The translations under genes were made by a program, and so were the position numbers. A DNA stretch of 64,000 nt from assembly GCF_963422355.1 (NCBI RefSeq), contig NC_085105.1, forward strand, positions 882,001 to 946,000. The letters are read 5' to 3'. Source of the stretch: Corticium candelabrum. Taxonomy: Eukaryota > Porifera > Homoscleromorpha > Homosclerophorida > Plakinidae. The notes under the pieces were generated by a model. That model did no database searches and was not told where the DNA came from. It saw only the letters and a program-made list of their open reading frames with translations. How positions within the stretch are numbered: the stretch's first letter is position 1; every line of letters begins with the position of its first letter. Below, piece after piece: positions 45,060-55,551 of this stretch.

Positions 45060-46149
45060 CAGCTTGACCCACCATGCTCTGTTATTGTTTCCACAATTCA
45101 CGTTGCAAAGAGCCTGTCTCGAGCGTGAAGAAAATTGGCAAGTAAGTACGAAAACATCGTAGCGAGACTAACATCACAACGTGATGTCTCGCGTACATAC
45201 GAGCACAAACTTTAATAGACGATCGACTACATCTGTCTCTGTTGTGACTACGCGTGGATGGCAGCATGCACAGCTATTCATCGCGATAGAAGGTCTCTTA
45301 GCTACCGCCGCCAACCGTCGCAAAGTAAAACTGTGAAAATGTTTTTACTGCTACCAACCTTGCAAATGTTTTATGGAACTGATAATTCAAATTGGCAATC
45401 AGCCATACTGGACTATCAAATCGATACACTAGAAGACAAACAACGCTGCTCTTGCTCGTATGACCACATTTTGCAACCTCACAATAGCAACATCGTAAAA
45501 CGCACGACGAAACAGTCGTCAATTTTACCATTTGATAGACGTGTATCACGAATACTTCTGATTCAGTTACATACGTAGCTATAGGTACATATACATGTTT
45601 CTGATTATCAATATTAGATGAGAAATACATTGGACCGAGTGGGAACTGCTGCACGCTAGAAGAAAACTCGAGATGGTAAGTTGTTGTCATAGATACCGGT
45701 ACCCTAACGTGTTGTTGATAGACCAACAATTCAAAGTCAAGACGACTAATCTTCAAACTGCACCAAACGCAGTCAAACGATTCCCTGAAGCTGTGATACG
45801 GTCTACATTAGTATATACAACGCAATGTATCTCGTACGATAGACAACTTCCAACTTGCTTACGAACTGCTTTTATTAATTAATTTGCTTTGAAAGATTTA
45901 CGTGTCATAAATACCAGAGTGCAAGCACACATGCAGTGTCTGCATGGTTCATTGGCAAGAGTTTGCGTACATGACCCAAAACTTTCGTACATGCGCGTTC
46001 GGACAAAATGTATTGTAGAAAAACATTGTATTATATATATTTCACATAAAATAGACTCTGGTATAAAATGTCTACAACACTTAACATTCTGTCAATACAT
46101 CGGAATAAGCGAATAAAATATCGTGTCTCAAACATCTAATGTCAGTCGG

Positions 46150-46746
46150 TTAATTAATCCGCGGCCTGAACGTTAATTCTTTGCTGTCGGCCATACAGAT
46201 AAAGGAAGCAACGATCTTCTTCAATCCTGGTTTGGTAGACGCGCAGTCGACGATATCTTTACCGTCTGCACCTTTCTTAGCAATAAAGCCGACGACAGAG
46301 CTCATGGGTTGGCAGTGGGCATTCGTAAACATCTTCTCGCACAACGTCTCTTCATTCGATGTCCTAAGTTCAGCTACCCAGTACTGAGATGGAACAAGAT
46401 CCGGATTACAATGACATTTCATGACATAAGGACACAGAACTCTGTCTATAGGGTCGGTGCCAAAGGTTAACTGATCTCTCCAAGGAGTATAGGAATCTTG
46501 AGTACAGCAACTGCTCTTAATTGATCGTTTCGACACAGGCAGAGACAAGTTCATGGCTCCACCAACAGAAGGACTCTCATCTGTAAGACTCGTTTTCGTT
46601 GGCACATCGTTGAAAATTGGAATCGCAGACGTCGGTGTTGGCACGAGTGCCACAATCCAAATAGATAAGACCTACAACAGTTGGTCATTGAAGAGGGGCC
46701 ACCACGTAACAACACATTGGATTTTGCTCACCAAAAGCGGGTTCAT
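46150..46746 (-). CDS. IL-17-like secreted cytokine L8 (class C)
   Basis: About 178 residues. Exon 1 (46732-46746) encodes MNPLL before GTGAGC. Exon 2 (46150-46671) follows GTTGTAG with VLSIWIVALVPTPTSA, completing a signal peptide. The mature part has SSCCTQDSYTPWRDQLTF, TDPIDRVLCPYVMKCHCNPD, VPSQYWVAELRTS, LCEKMFTNAHC and IVASFICMADS. TPW......DP.DR matches the core IL-17 signature better than class A or B. A dibasic SKR before the first Cys pair may be a maturation site. It is head to head with R6, 760 bp apart. Confidence 0.76.
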
Positions 46747-47506
46747 CTCGATACCTTGATTTGACCAGAATATACCTCAAGCTACGACTTATCTCACTTT
46801 ATATAAGACTGTGCAACAATGAAGTAAAGGACGGTCCCTCCCCGTCTCTACACAGCACTAATTTTCCGGAAAACGTGCATGCTCTCCAATCGGTTTACAA
46901 GGTGGTTTTCATAAAAGTGCTTACTTTAATTGGCAAACAAAAATAGAATTCTCAATTTTGCCCATCATACAACACTTGCAACAAAACCACTACTTCAATT
47001 GAGACATACTCACTATACGACGTCAAATGTACAAATTGTAGTCGACAAAAAAGTGAGAAACAGAGTAAAATCAATTGCGCCATTGTGCAGCGTCTGCGAT
47101 TGTAAGTTCTACCCAACATATTGCTAAATATAGCACGGTCACGACCAGTAGTGTATAGTCCCTATAACCTCATGGCTAATGAAGAAAATCGATCAAAAAG
47201 GCAACTGTTTACTAAACAGACAAACTTTCCATTATATTCTCAGATTCCAACTCATTTCTCGATCCCCGTGCAGTCGTTTCTCCGCTTTCACGACTCCCAC
47301 GATGAGAATACCCAACACTGTAGACCAGTCCGAGCAACCGGCGAACCACAGCAACAAGCAGTTAATCGACATGTCAAAAAACGCATACAAACTAGCTAGT
47401 TGTAACTAACCACGTTCCTGCAGCGACCAGACAATAGTTAATAATCTTCGTGACCTCTCACGTGATCTGTTTTTTGGTTTCGAGCGGAGTGAGTAACAAT
47501 GTTGGC
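46747..47506. promoter_or_regulatory. Divergent L8/R6 intergenic region
   Basis: 760 bp between divergent start codons. Small open frames inside (46761-47409) show no family match. Confidence 0.55.
46798..46806 (-). promoter_or_regulatory. TATA-like box of L8
   Basis: The minus strand reads TTATATAAA about 55 bp upstream of the L8 ATG. Confidence 0.6.
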
Positions 47507-49088
47507 ATGTCTAGCACACGCAACACAATCGTGATCCTCTTAGCAGGCTTGATCGTTTACCAGAATTGCGTGGACGGGTACGACTGCCCCATTCAGGTGA
47601 GTAAAACCAAAATGCGAAACGTCTAGTTGCAAAATCAATCTCACTGTGGACAACAGAACATGACCGACAGCCGCGTGACCTTTAACTGTACTGCATTTCC
47701 TACGAAAGGTGAGGGGCCACGGGTACACGTGTTCACAATGCAACGTTTGAAGCAGAGTTTCCTTGTCTATAGAAAGAAAGAAATACTGTGTCTACATAAG
47801 AACGGTCGCTGTTGATCATTTTCAATCAGGAAATGTGAATGTGACCGCTTGGTGGATAAACGAGGCGGGATACCAAACACCCGTCGTTCTTTCGGTGTTC
47901 TGCAACGGTAACACTATAGCCTGTGCAAGAACTCGACATCTACCATCGGTATACAAGACACGCACGCCTATTCTGTAAGGATCACGCTTTACCGACTATT
48001 GTTGCTTTGTCTCTAGACTCCAACAGAGCACGAAATTCAAGATGTATCTCGAGCAGATAACTACACAGTAAACGTAAGACGCTATCTGTCTAGTCAACCA
48101 GAGAGACCAGACTTAGCTCATTGTTCATGTTTCTGTCGTCCTGGTTGCAGATTGCTACTAGCCTTACAAATGTTCCCACATTACCGACCTTTCTTTGCCA
48201 CAATGCTGAACGAGTTGATTTCAAGATCAAATGGCCACCCAACCCACCATCACAGCAACCAAGAGTTTGATCAATTAGCCTAATATATTCTTCCAAATAC
48301 TATTTTCAACCTCGTGATTTTGTGTCTTCTAGACAGATGAACACGGTGTAACTGTTGCTATTCTGACTGTAACAATTATTGTGCCATTCGCCCTCCTACT
48401 TTCAACTGTAGTCTGCTGTCGTATCAGAAAGCAAAGAAACTCACCAGTAATTCCGTTTGACGACGCCACATATCTACCAACAGCCGACCACCTCACCTCA
48501 CAATATTACGTGTCGACCACAGTAGAGGGTCATGATCCATCAGCTAGTAACAACATTCAAAACAGTGTGCAAGCCAATCGAACAAGATCTATTATCCAAG
48601 TGTATCTTTCACACCCCACATTAACAGAAGATTCAAAATTAAAGCTGCAAAGGATGATGGCCAAATTCCACCAAGAAGGAATAGCATGCAAGGCCGCATT
48701 TACAAACGAAAGGCACACGGCTGAACAATTCTACAGAGCCATTGAGGCAATGATGAATAAAGCAAACTTCATATTGATCTGTTGTGATGAGGAACGGTTA
48801 CAGGAAATGGAGAAACTATCAGAAGGACTATCACCTGTGCCAACTAACTCATCACGACTATTCAAACGAGAAGTAGATCTGATCGATGCAGAACATGCAA
48901 AAACTGAATTTGCCAAAATCATAGTCATCCTAATGGAAGGAGCTTCACCTAACTGCATACAAGGAATATTTACAATCACAAGACAATACAAATATCCGGA
49001 CGAATTTGATGACATATTGGCAAGACTGCAGGGAGTTGAGAATTATCAACTACCACCACTTGCAAGACATTCCTCATCTCATTCATAA
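47507..49088 (+). CDS. SEFIR-domain receptor R6 (IL-17-receptor-like)
   Basis: About 414 residues in six exons: 47507-47596, 47657-47708, 47773-47948, 48017-48073, 48151-48264 and 48333-49088. Exon 1 is a signal peptide (TRNTIVILLAGLIVYQNC). Exon 2 has VTFNCTAFP. Exon 3 has YCVYIRTVAVD and GNVNVTAWW. The last exon starts with the transmembrane helix (VAILTVTIIVPFALLLSTVV), so the mucin-like stalk of R1-R5 is nearly absent. The SEFIR-like domain is IIQVYLSHPTLTEDSK, IACKAAFTN, FILICCDEERLQEM, IIVILMEGASPNCIQ. The intron 5 donor GTTTGA is weak. It converges on TFIIF-beta with 81 bp between stop codons, closing the array. Confidence 0.78.
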
Positions 49089-49169
49089 AACAGAAGCAGA
49101 ACAAATAGTCTTAAGTTTCTATATCAATTTCATTGTATAACTAGTCTGTTTTGTTCACCCTTACCGTTA

Positions 49170-51862
49170 TCAAATATCACTTGAACCAGACTGGTTTTTT
49201 GAATAATGGCGATATTCTTCTTTTAATTCCCATGTGTTCTTATGTGGGTTCTTTGTATTGTAACGGCAGATTTCGTTCAAAATCTCTTTAAGAAATGTCT
49301 AGAAAATAAACAAATGGTAATCAACTTCACTGATCAAGATATAATCATGAAGTATGCATTACTACATACAAGCTAGAGCAATCAGCTAACAATTAACTAC
49401 TCCCCCCTAACGTTTCCTGTGTGTTAGTAACATAACAGAGAAATGATCATAAGAAGCAGTCGAGAACTGCTTTGCTTCTAGAATCTACATCTCTTTCATG
49501 TGTCTCCCTCCATTCTACTATCAAACCACTCAAAAAAGTGACCACCATCTTACAACCAGTTTGCTCCACTTTGAAAGTTGCTACTATACCAATACCTCCT
49601 TATGCACTGTACATTTACAATAATTGCTTCCTATAACACCCTGAAAGAAGAAATCTGTGTGCAGAAGAAAAATTCTTGCGATTTTGTGCGATCACAAGCC
49701 CATCGCACAAAATAAATTCCACATATATTTTCCCCTTGCGCATGATCTTATTGCGCATGGTCTTATTGTCGCACAAATTAATTCTGCACAAGTAGTGATG
49801 TTTCTAGAAAAAACACAATTTTTCTCCTGCGCAAATTTTTTCTTTCAGGGTATTGATGGTTACACAAAATTAATGCACACAGCAATAAAATCTGTAACCA
49901 AAACAAGTAGTGAGTCAATCCTTCATCTTTAACACAGTAATCATGGTTACCCCAACAACCACACCAAGTTTGTCACCCACAATGTTGTAATACTCTACTC
50001 TAAAAGCATATCTGTTATATCAGATGCAGTACAAATTCCTATGTTAAAAATGAAAGTATGTCAACTGCAAGCTTATCAATAGTCATTTGCCTTGTATACA
50101 TAAAGGCACAGACTATAGCTTGCTAGATAAGCCAACTTGCCACACCAAAGCAATGCTCTTGTGCAAGTGATGTAATGTAAGTTTATTTGCAACGTACTGG
50201 TGGTTGCTTTGTCTTTTTCACCAAATCGGTAAAGGCCCAGTACTGATGTAGTTCAAAGCACTTAAACAGCAGATCTTGAACTTCAGCCTTGTCTTTGCGA
50301 TCCCTCTTTCCTTTTCTTTTTTTCTCTTCGTCATATGCAATCTGTCAAATTAGAGCAGAGTTTCATGTAAATATCTTCTTGAATGTGATATACATTGTCA
50401 GCTCTACATTCTCTGGGTGATCAATAACAGGCTTGTATGAATTCACCACCCTTTCAAGCTGTTGTACTGTATTAGTGGGTTGAGAAGAAGCTTCAATATG
50501 TTGCCTATAAAACAAATAGTGGTGTGTCATTTACTGTAAACAATTTGTCACATTGTTTAAAGTTAAAAAGTAAGTGCGAATAGAATAAACAGTAGACCAA
50601 TCAATGAGCACAGTACAGCACCCATTATCCAAACAGGTTAGAACCCAAGGTGTTCAGATATTAAAGTGATTTGTCTGGATAACTGGTATAAAGCGTTATT
50701 GTCTATGATCGTTAATACTGTGGCATGTAAGTATCTGCAATTGTCATACTAAGACTAAGAAAAAATTAGAATTTGCTGATATTGTCTGTATCATGCTTTG
50801 ATATCTATTTCAGCACCTCTTCATATTCATGTACAACCGACTTTCTACTGGCCTACAGTCAGCTCTTTGTGCAACTCTCCCAACAACAGCAAAACGAGCT
50901 ACATACAACACCGATTAGCAAGAAGTTTCAAATGCCTATTAAACTTCATTATGATTTACGTTCCGTTTCAGGTAATCCTGTCTCACTTGATACTGAAGCT
51001 GCAAATCGAGTACACAAAAAATTAAACTTCAAAGCCACTTGTATACACATTCCAGTCACTAAACGAGTTGCTACGGTTATTGACTAAAACTACCAACTAA
51101 ATGATGAAAGAGCTACAGCAGTACTACCTTCTTCTCTTTCTGTGAAAGCAAACATTTGTTGCCTATCTGCCGGATTGACACTCAATCTGTGTTCCAGTGG
51201 TATAGGTGTACTGTGCTCCCCACCAGGTCCTGCAATCTCTGCATTGAGAGTAAATGAAATCTGAAAAATACATTTTGCATCCATTACAAATCTGTTAAAT
51301 AAATCTTATCAGTGATGCAAACTTATACAACCTCTTGCTTCTTTTTTGTCTGTCTAAATCTACATGAAAAAAGCAATGGTAAGGTACGTAACCTGCATTC
51401 TACAAACTAAGACACACAAAAATACAGAAAACTTGAAAATACACAATATGAAAAAATAAGTAAAGTTTTGTGTAATGCTACTCTCCCATTTAACAGTCTA
51501 AATTTAGTCACATGTTATATCTATACATGCCTTGTAAAATGAATCAGTGCAAGAAGGCAAACAATTGTAGTCAGAAGCAAATAATGAACTAAAATTGTAA
51601 GTCAGTGTTTCTTGTGTGAATATTTGCTAAAGGTCTTAGATTTGAACAAGACTAACGTCTTGATCGTAATGATGCCAACATTTCCGTCTTCTCCGGCTCT
51701 CTCCCAAGCCTCCTTCACGTAGTTTGGTACCTAGAAACAACAATTGCTAGTTGCTATTTTCCATCACTCAAGACATCACTTGAAGGTGACGCACACCTTG
51801 AGCAACCAAACTCCCTGGTTTGCTCTGCTGCAGTCAAGGAAATCTTGTTCTAGATCCACCAT
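49170..51862 (-). CDS. GTF2F2: TFIIF beta subunit (RAP30)
   Basis: General transcription factor subunit that, with TFIIF alpha, brings RNA polymerase II to promoters. From ATG 51862 the first exon reads ANQGVWLLK (human NTGVWLVK). The next has VPNYVKEAWERAGEDGNVGI. Further exons give ISFTLNAEIAGPGGEH (about 51265), QQLERVVNSYKPVIDHPENV (about 50450) and RKGKRDRKDKAEVQDLLFKC (about 50300). The last exon, 49170-49298, encodes TFLKEILNEI and HKNTWELKEEYRHYS, the winged-helix end, after an 0.9 kb intron with a MITE. The exon covering the ENYMRLKRL region could not be placed with confidence. The gene is divergent from NOMO. Confidence 0.88.
49639..49850. mobile_element. MITE in the last GTF2F2 intron
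   Basis: A 212 bp element with inverted ends. The left is CCCTGAAAGAAGAAATCTGT and the right, on the opposite strand, CCCTGAAAGAAAAAATTTGC; matching continues for about 40 bp. The inside has GCGCA/GCACAA motifs. No coding capacity. Confidence 0.7.
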
Positions 51863-51949
51863 TTTACCTCGGAGTCCTGCAACCTAACAAATTGCTTACT
51901 AGCATCCGGGTTATTGTCGACCTCCGGGAAGTCATTGTAAGTTGCAAGC
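51863..51949. promoter_or_regulatory. 87-bp divergent promoter of GTF2F2 and NOMO
   Basis: Only 87 bp separate the two start codons. No TATA box. Both transcripts must start within or very near this segment, so regulation is likely shared. Confidence 0.65.
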
Positions 51950-54900
51950 ATGTTACACGTACCTGTCAGTCTCTTGCTTCTTTTGCCAGTCATAGCGAGT
52001 GGTCAGGACGTCGTAGGCTGCGGGGGATTTATTCAATCTACAATTAATATGGACTTCTCAAAGGTAGAGGTGAAGCTGTACACCAAACAAGGAACTCACA
52101 AATACTCCACAGACTGTGCACCAAATGGATATTTTCTTATTCCAATTTATGACAAGGGAACGTTCGTAATAAAGGTGGAGTCATCCAGTGGCTGGAGCTT
52201 TAGACCCGAGAGTATTGAAATCACAGTTGATGGAGTAACAGATCCTTGCAGTTTGGGAAAAGACATCAATTTTGTGTTCTCTGGAGTGTCTGTGAGTGGA
52301 CGGGTAGTAAGCCAAGGGCAGCTTGTTGGTCCTTCTGGTGTGTCTTTGTCTCTCATCATCAACGAAGAGGTGGTTGTGAAGGGAGAGACAACTGAAGGTG
52401 GACAATATCATTTTCCACACATTCTGCCGGGAACGTATCTCTTACGGGCATCGCATCCTGTCTGGTTATTTCTATTGTCTGAAGTCAACGTCACTGTACA
52501 TACAGACAGTGTAGAGGTGGAAGGAAGCATCAAACTGTCTGGCTACGATGTGACCGGTAAGGTCCAGAATGTGCACGGCACACGAGAAGGTGCTCAATTA
52601 ATCCTGATTTCAACCGATCGTACAATTATCCCAGGAATGACTGTTGACTGTGAAAAGCAAGAAATAAGCACAGATATTTTAGAGATCCTTTTTGTCGCTG
52701 ACGGAGAGAAACCTTTATGTGTAGCGACATCGGATTCAAACGGTGTGTTCAAGTTCAAAAGTCTTCCTACTGGGTTTTATAGATTGTATCCTTATTTTAA
52801 GACTGCAGTCAACTTTGAGGTGAAGCCATCATCACTTAAATTCGAAGTTGGACATGCCAGTGTTGTGTTAGATACAGTATTTACAGTGACTGGTTTCACT
52901 GTATACGGACAAGTGTTATACAGTAAAAACGGTAAGGGTATTGCACAAGCAGAGATTTCCGTTCTTAAATTTGGAAAGACACTTACTGATTCTTCTGGTT
53001 CATTTCACTTGGATGGAATCACACCTGGAATGTACACTTTTGATGTTGTGGCACGTGATGTTTTGTTTGAGACCACAGAAATTGAGATTACACCGAAAGA
53101 CCTTCATCTGCCAAGTGTCTTTCCAAAGAAATTTAGCTTGTGTGGCAATATTGCCATTAACAGTCCACTGGACAAGTCTTCACGGATAAATGAACGGAGT
53201 GTATTCCTGTCATCAACAACGGGTGTGGTGGTACATCCAACTACAGCCTTTTGTGATGCAGCAGGAGATTTCTGTTTTTATGTTCAACCGGGAGACTACA
53301 TTGTCAAGCCAGTGCTAACAGAGTTAGAAACGGAGTATGGACTGGCTCTTGCACCATCAGAAATCCAAATTAGTGTTACTGATCAACCTGTTAAAGGTCT
53401 CAAGTTTTCTCAGTTTCAGGCTGTTTTGTCTGGTGCCGTTAAGTGTTTGAGTAAAGAGAAATGCCACAAAATTACTGTTTCCCTGCATGGCATCAAAGGA
53501 AGTAAATCACATACTCAAGCATTAACATCTTTAGATGGAAAGTTTGTGTTTCAAAAAGTTCTGCCAGGAAAGTACGAAGTGTCCATTGTAAAGGATGAGT
53601 GGTGTTGGGAAAAGCAAATAATTGTTGTTGTTGTCTCCGATAAAGATGTCGATGATGTTCTGTTTGTTCAGTCTGGCTACATGATGCCATACATTTCGTC
53701 TCATGCTGCTGTAATGCATTATCAACATTCTAAGGACAACAAAACAAGTGGGTTGTTTGATCTTGCTAAGGGGATGGGTAGACTGTGTCTCATAAAGCCT
53801 GGCCAGTATATTCTGACTCTTGAGTCGTGCCATAAATTTGAGCAACAAAAATATAGTTTTGACACTCACAAGCCACTTGTTGTTCAACTAAGTGCCACGC
53901 AGCACCAGGTGTCTGGTACTATAATAGCTACAGAACCTGTGGATGGTTTGAAACTTTCTGTATCTAGAGAAGACGGAGATGTACAACTGACAACAGTTAC
54001 AACATCTAAAGGGTCAAAAATAAAAGGCGAGAAAGACCTTTTTGTGTATCATTACACATTTCTGTCAACAGCGGGCAAAATCAAAGTCATACCGCAATTC
54101 ACTGATTTTTTATTCAAACCACCATTTAGGATTGTTGATGTGAGTATAGACGACTGCACAGAAAGAGTTCAACCGTATCACGGCAGCAGAGGCATCTACA
54201 TTGAGGGCAAAGTCTCTCCTCCTGTCAGCCAAGTGGCGATTGAGTTGGTGATTAATGATGAAGTGCACGTACTGAAGTCAGATGAAAGGGGTTACTATCG
54301 GTATGGACCTGTAGATTCTGAGACAAAACACACTGTCACGGCTAGCAAGGATGGCTATGAGATTGTCCCGGATGAAAAGTTTGGAGACTTCAAGGCTACA
54401 AAACTGGGATTTATTTCAGTTAGAATTAGTAATACAGACGGTCAACCACTGCCTGGGGTTTTGCTATCTCTGACAGGTCTCCAATATCGCAATAATAGCA
54501 TCACAGGAGAGACTGGGATCTTGACATACACGCATCTTCCACCTGGTCAATACTTCATCAAACCATTGTTAAAGGAATACGACTTCAGTCCTGTATCTCA
54601 ATCGATTAATATCGAAAAAGAAACCGAATCCACTCTTGAAATTACTGCAAAACAGGTTGCTTTCAGTTGCTTTGGAAAGGTAACTTCATTGGGCCAATCA
54701 CCAGAGGCAAATATTGACGTAAAAGCACTAGGTATGGGAGATTGCTCAGGGCATCACGAGGAGACTAGCACAAATTCAGATGGGCATTTTAGACTTCGAG
54801 GATTGAAACCAGGATGTCAGTTTTCTATCGAAGTAGAAAGAGACACAGAAGTGCAAAGGATAGTGAGATCAATACCCGAGAAAGAGATCATCAGTGTCAC

Positions 54901-55438
54901 GACAGAAGATGTATTAGACATTAACATTATTGTTATTCGTGCTACTGGAGAGTTTGGGTTATCAGGGAATGTGGTGACCGATGTTGAGTATTTACAGTCT
55001 CTGAGAGTGAACTTGTATGAAGACGGACACCAAGACGTGCCAGTGCACACGGTAGTGCTTGGAACAAGTTCCTTCTTCTATTTTCCAATGCTCCCTGCTG
55101 ATGGACGGCTGTACGTGCTGGAATTAGAGTCCCACCTATCTACCCATACATACTCATTTAGTCTACCTAGTCAAACATTCACAACATCGGGATACCACGA
55201 ACACATCACTTTTGAGTTTAAGCCACAACTCAAGGGTGCAGATGTAGAAGCAATCAGTAAAGGACCAATAATTGTAGCTTTGATAGTCACCCTATTTGCT
55301 GGTTTCGTGTTGCTAAACCAAGCACAATTTAGTGACTTGTTAGCTAGCCTTACAGACAGGCTGTCAGGTAATGGAGTGTTTGATCGTCAAAATGATGAAC
55401 ATTTGGAGGCCCGATCAAGGGCAACGCGAAAGAAGTAG
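51950..55438 (+). CDS. NOMO: NOMO (nodal modulator), intronless
   Basis: ER-membrane protein of 1162 residues that partners nicalin/TMEM147 and the multipass translocon in vertebrates. The signal peptide MLHVPVSLLLLLPVIASGQ is followed by the hallmark DVVGCGGFIQS and VKLYTKQGTHKYSTDCAPNG. About a dozen Ig-like/carboxypeptidase-regulatory-like beta-sandwich repeats follow, with markers such as YEVSIVKDEWCWEK, GQPLPGVLLSLTG and FRLRGLKPGC. A C-terminal transmembrane helix (IIVALIVTLFAGFVLL, about residues 1105-1121) and a short basic tail end the protein. Length and order match human NOMO (about 1220). The whole protein is in one exon, whereas vertebrate genes have about 30. The start at 51950 is fixed by the leader. 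Confidence 0.96.
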   Translation: MLHVPVSLLLLLPVIASGQDVVGCGGFIQSTINMDFSKVEVKLYTKQGTHKYSTDCAPNGYFLIPIYDKGTFVIKVESSSGWSFRPESIEITVDGVTDPCSLGKDINFVFSGVSVSGRVVSQGQLVGPSGVSLSLIINEEVVVKGETTEGGQYHFPHILPGTYLLRASHPVWLFLLSEVNVTVHTDSVEVEGSIKLSGYDVTGKVQNVHGTREGAQLILISTDRTIIPGMTVDCEKQEISTDILEILFVADGEKPLCVATSDSNGVFKFKSLPTGFYRLYPYFKTAVNFEVKPSSLKFEVGHASVVLDTVFTVTGFTVYGQVLYSKNGKGIAQAEISVLKFGKTLTDSSGSFHLDGITPGMYTFDVVARDVLFETTEIEITPKDLHLPSVFPKKFSLCGNIAINSPLDKSSRINERSVFLSSTTGVVVHPTTAFCDAAGDFCFYVQPGDYIVKPVLTELETEYGLALAPSEIQISVTDQPVKGLKFSQFQAVLSGAVKCLSKEKCHKITVSLHGIKGSKSHTQALTSLDGKFVFQKVLPGKYEVSIVKDEWCWEKQIIVVVVSDKDVDDVLFVQSGYMMPYISSHAAVMHYQHSKDNKTSGLFDLAKGMGRLCLIKPGQYILTLESCHKFEQQKYSFDTHKPLVVQLSATQHQVSGTIIATEPVDGLKLSVSREDGDVQLTTVTTSKGSKIKGEKDLFVYHYTFLSTAGKIKVIPQFTDFLFKPPFRIVDVSIDDCTERVQPYHGSRGIYIEGKVSPPVSQVAIELVINDEVHVLKSDERGYYRYGPVDSETKHTVTASKDGYEIVPDEKFGDFKATKLGFISVRISNTDGQPLPGVLLSLTGLQYRNNSITGETGILTYTHLPPGQYFIKPLLKEYDFSPVSQSINIEKETESTLEITAKQVAFSCFGKVTSLGQSPEANIDVKALGMGDCSGHHEETSTNSDGHFRLRGLKPGCQFSIEVERDTEVQRIVRSIPEKEIISVTTEDVLDINIIVIRATGEFGLSGNVVTDVEYLQSLRVNLYEDGHQDVPVHTVVLGTSSFFYFPMLPADGRLYVLELESHLSTHTYSFSLPSQTFTTSGYHEHITFEFKPQLKGADVEAISKGPIIVALIVTLFAGFVLLNQAQFSDLLASLTDRLSGNGVFDRQNDEHLEARSRATRKK

Positions 55439-55551
55439 GACCTTATCATAGTGAAATTTTATTAAACTGTGTTGCCAATACTACAATACAATGTACCGGT
55501 ATCTCAAACTGTCTCTCTTGTGTCATCCATTACAATCTGCCACTATTTGTA

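Larger units (their letters stand above)
44333..46149. other. L7-L8 interval without a recognised receptor
   Basis: 1.8 kb holding the L7 promoter, a long inverted repeat (44879-45059) and AT-rich DNA. Plus-strand open frames at 45258-45578 and 45673-45882 contain a few Cys and a LVYTTQC string faintly like receptor exon 2, but no SEFIR block follows. At most they could be relics. Confidence 0.5.

Noticed and set aside
45258-45578. Plus-strand 106-residue frame as a receptor for L7
   Set aside because: A few Cys residues but no signal peptide, transmembrane helix or SEFIR motifs.
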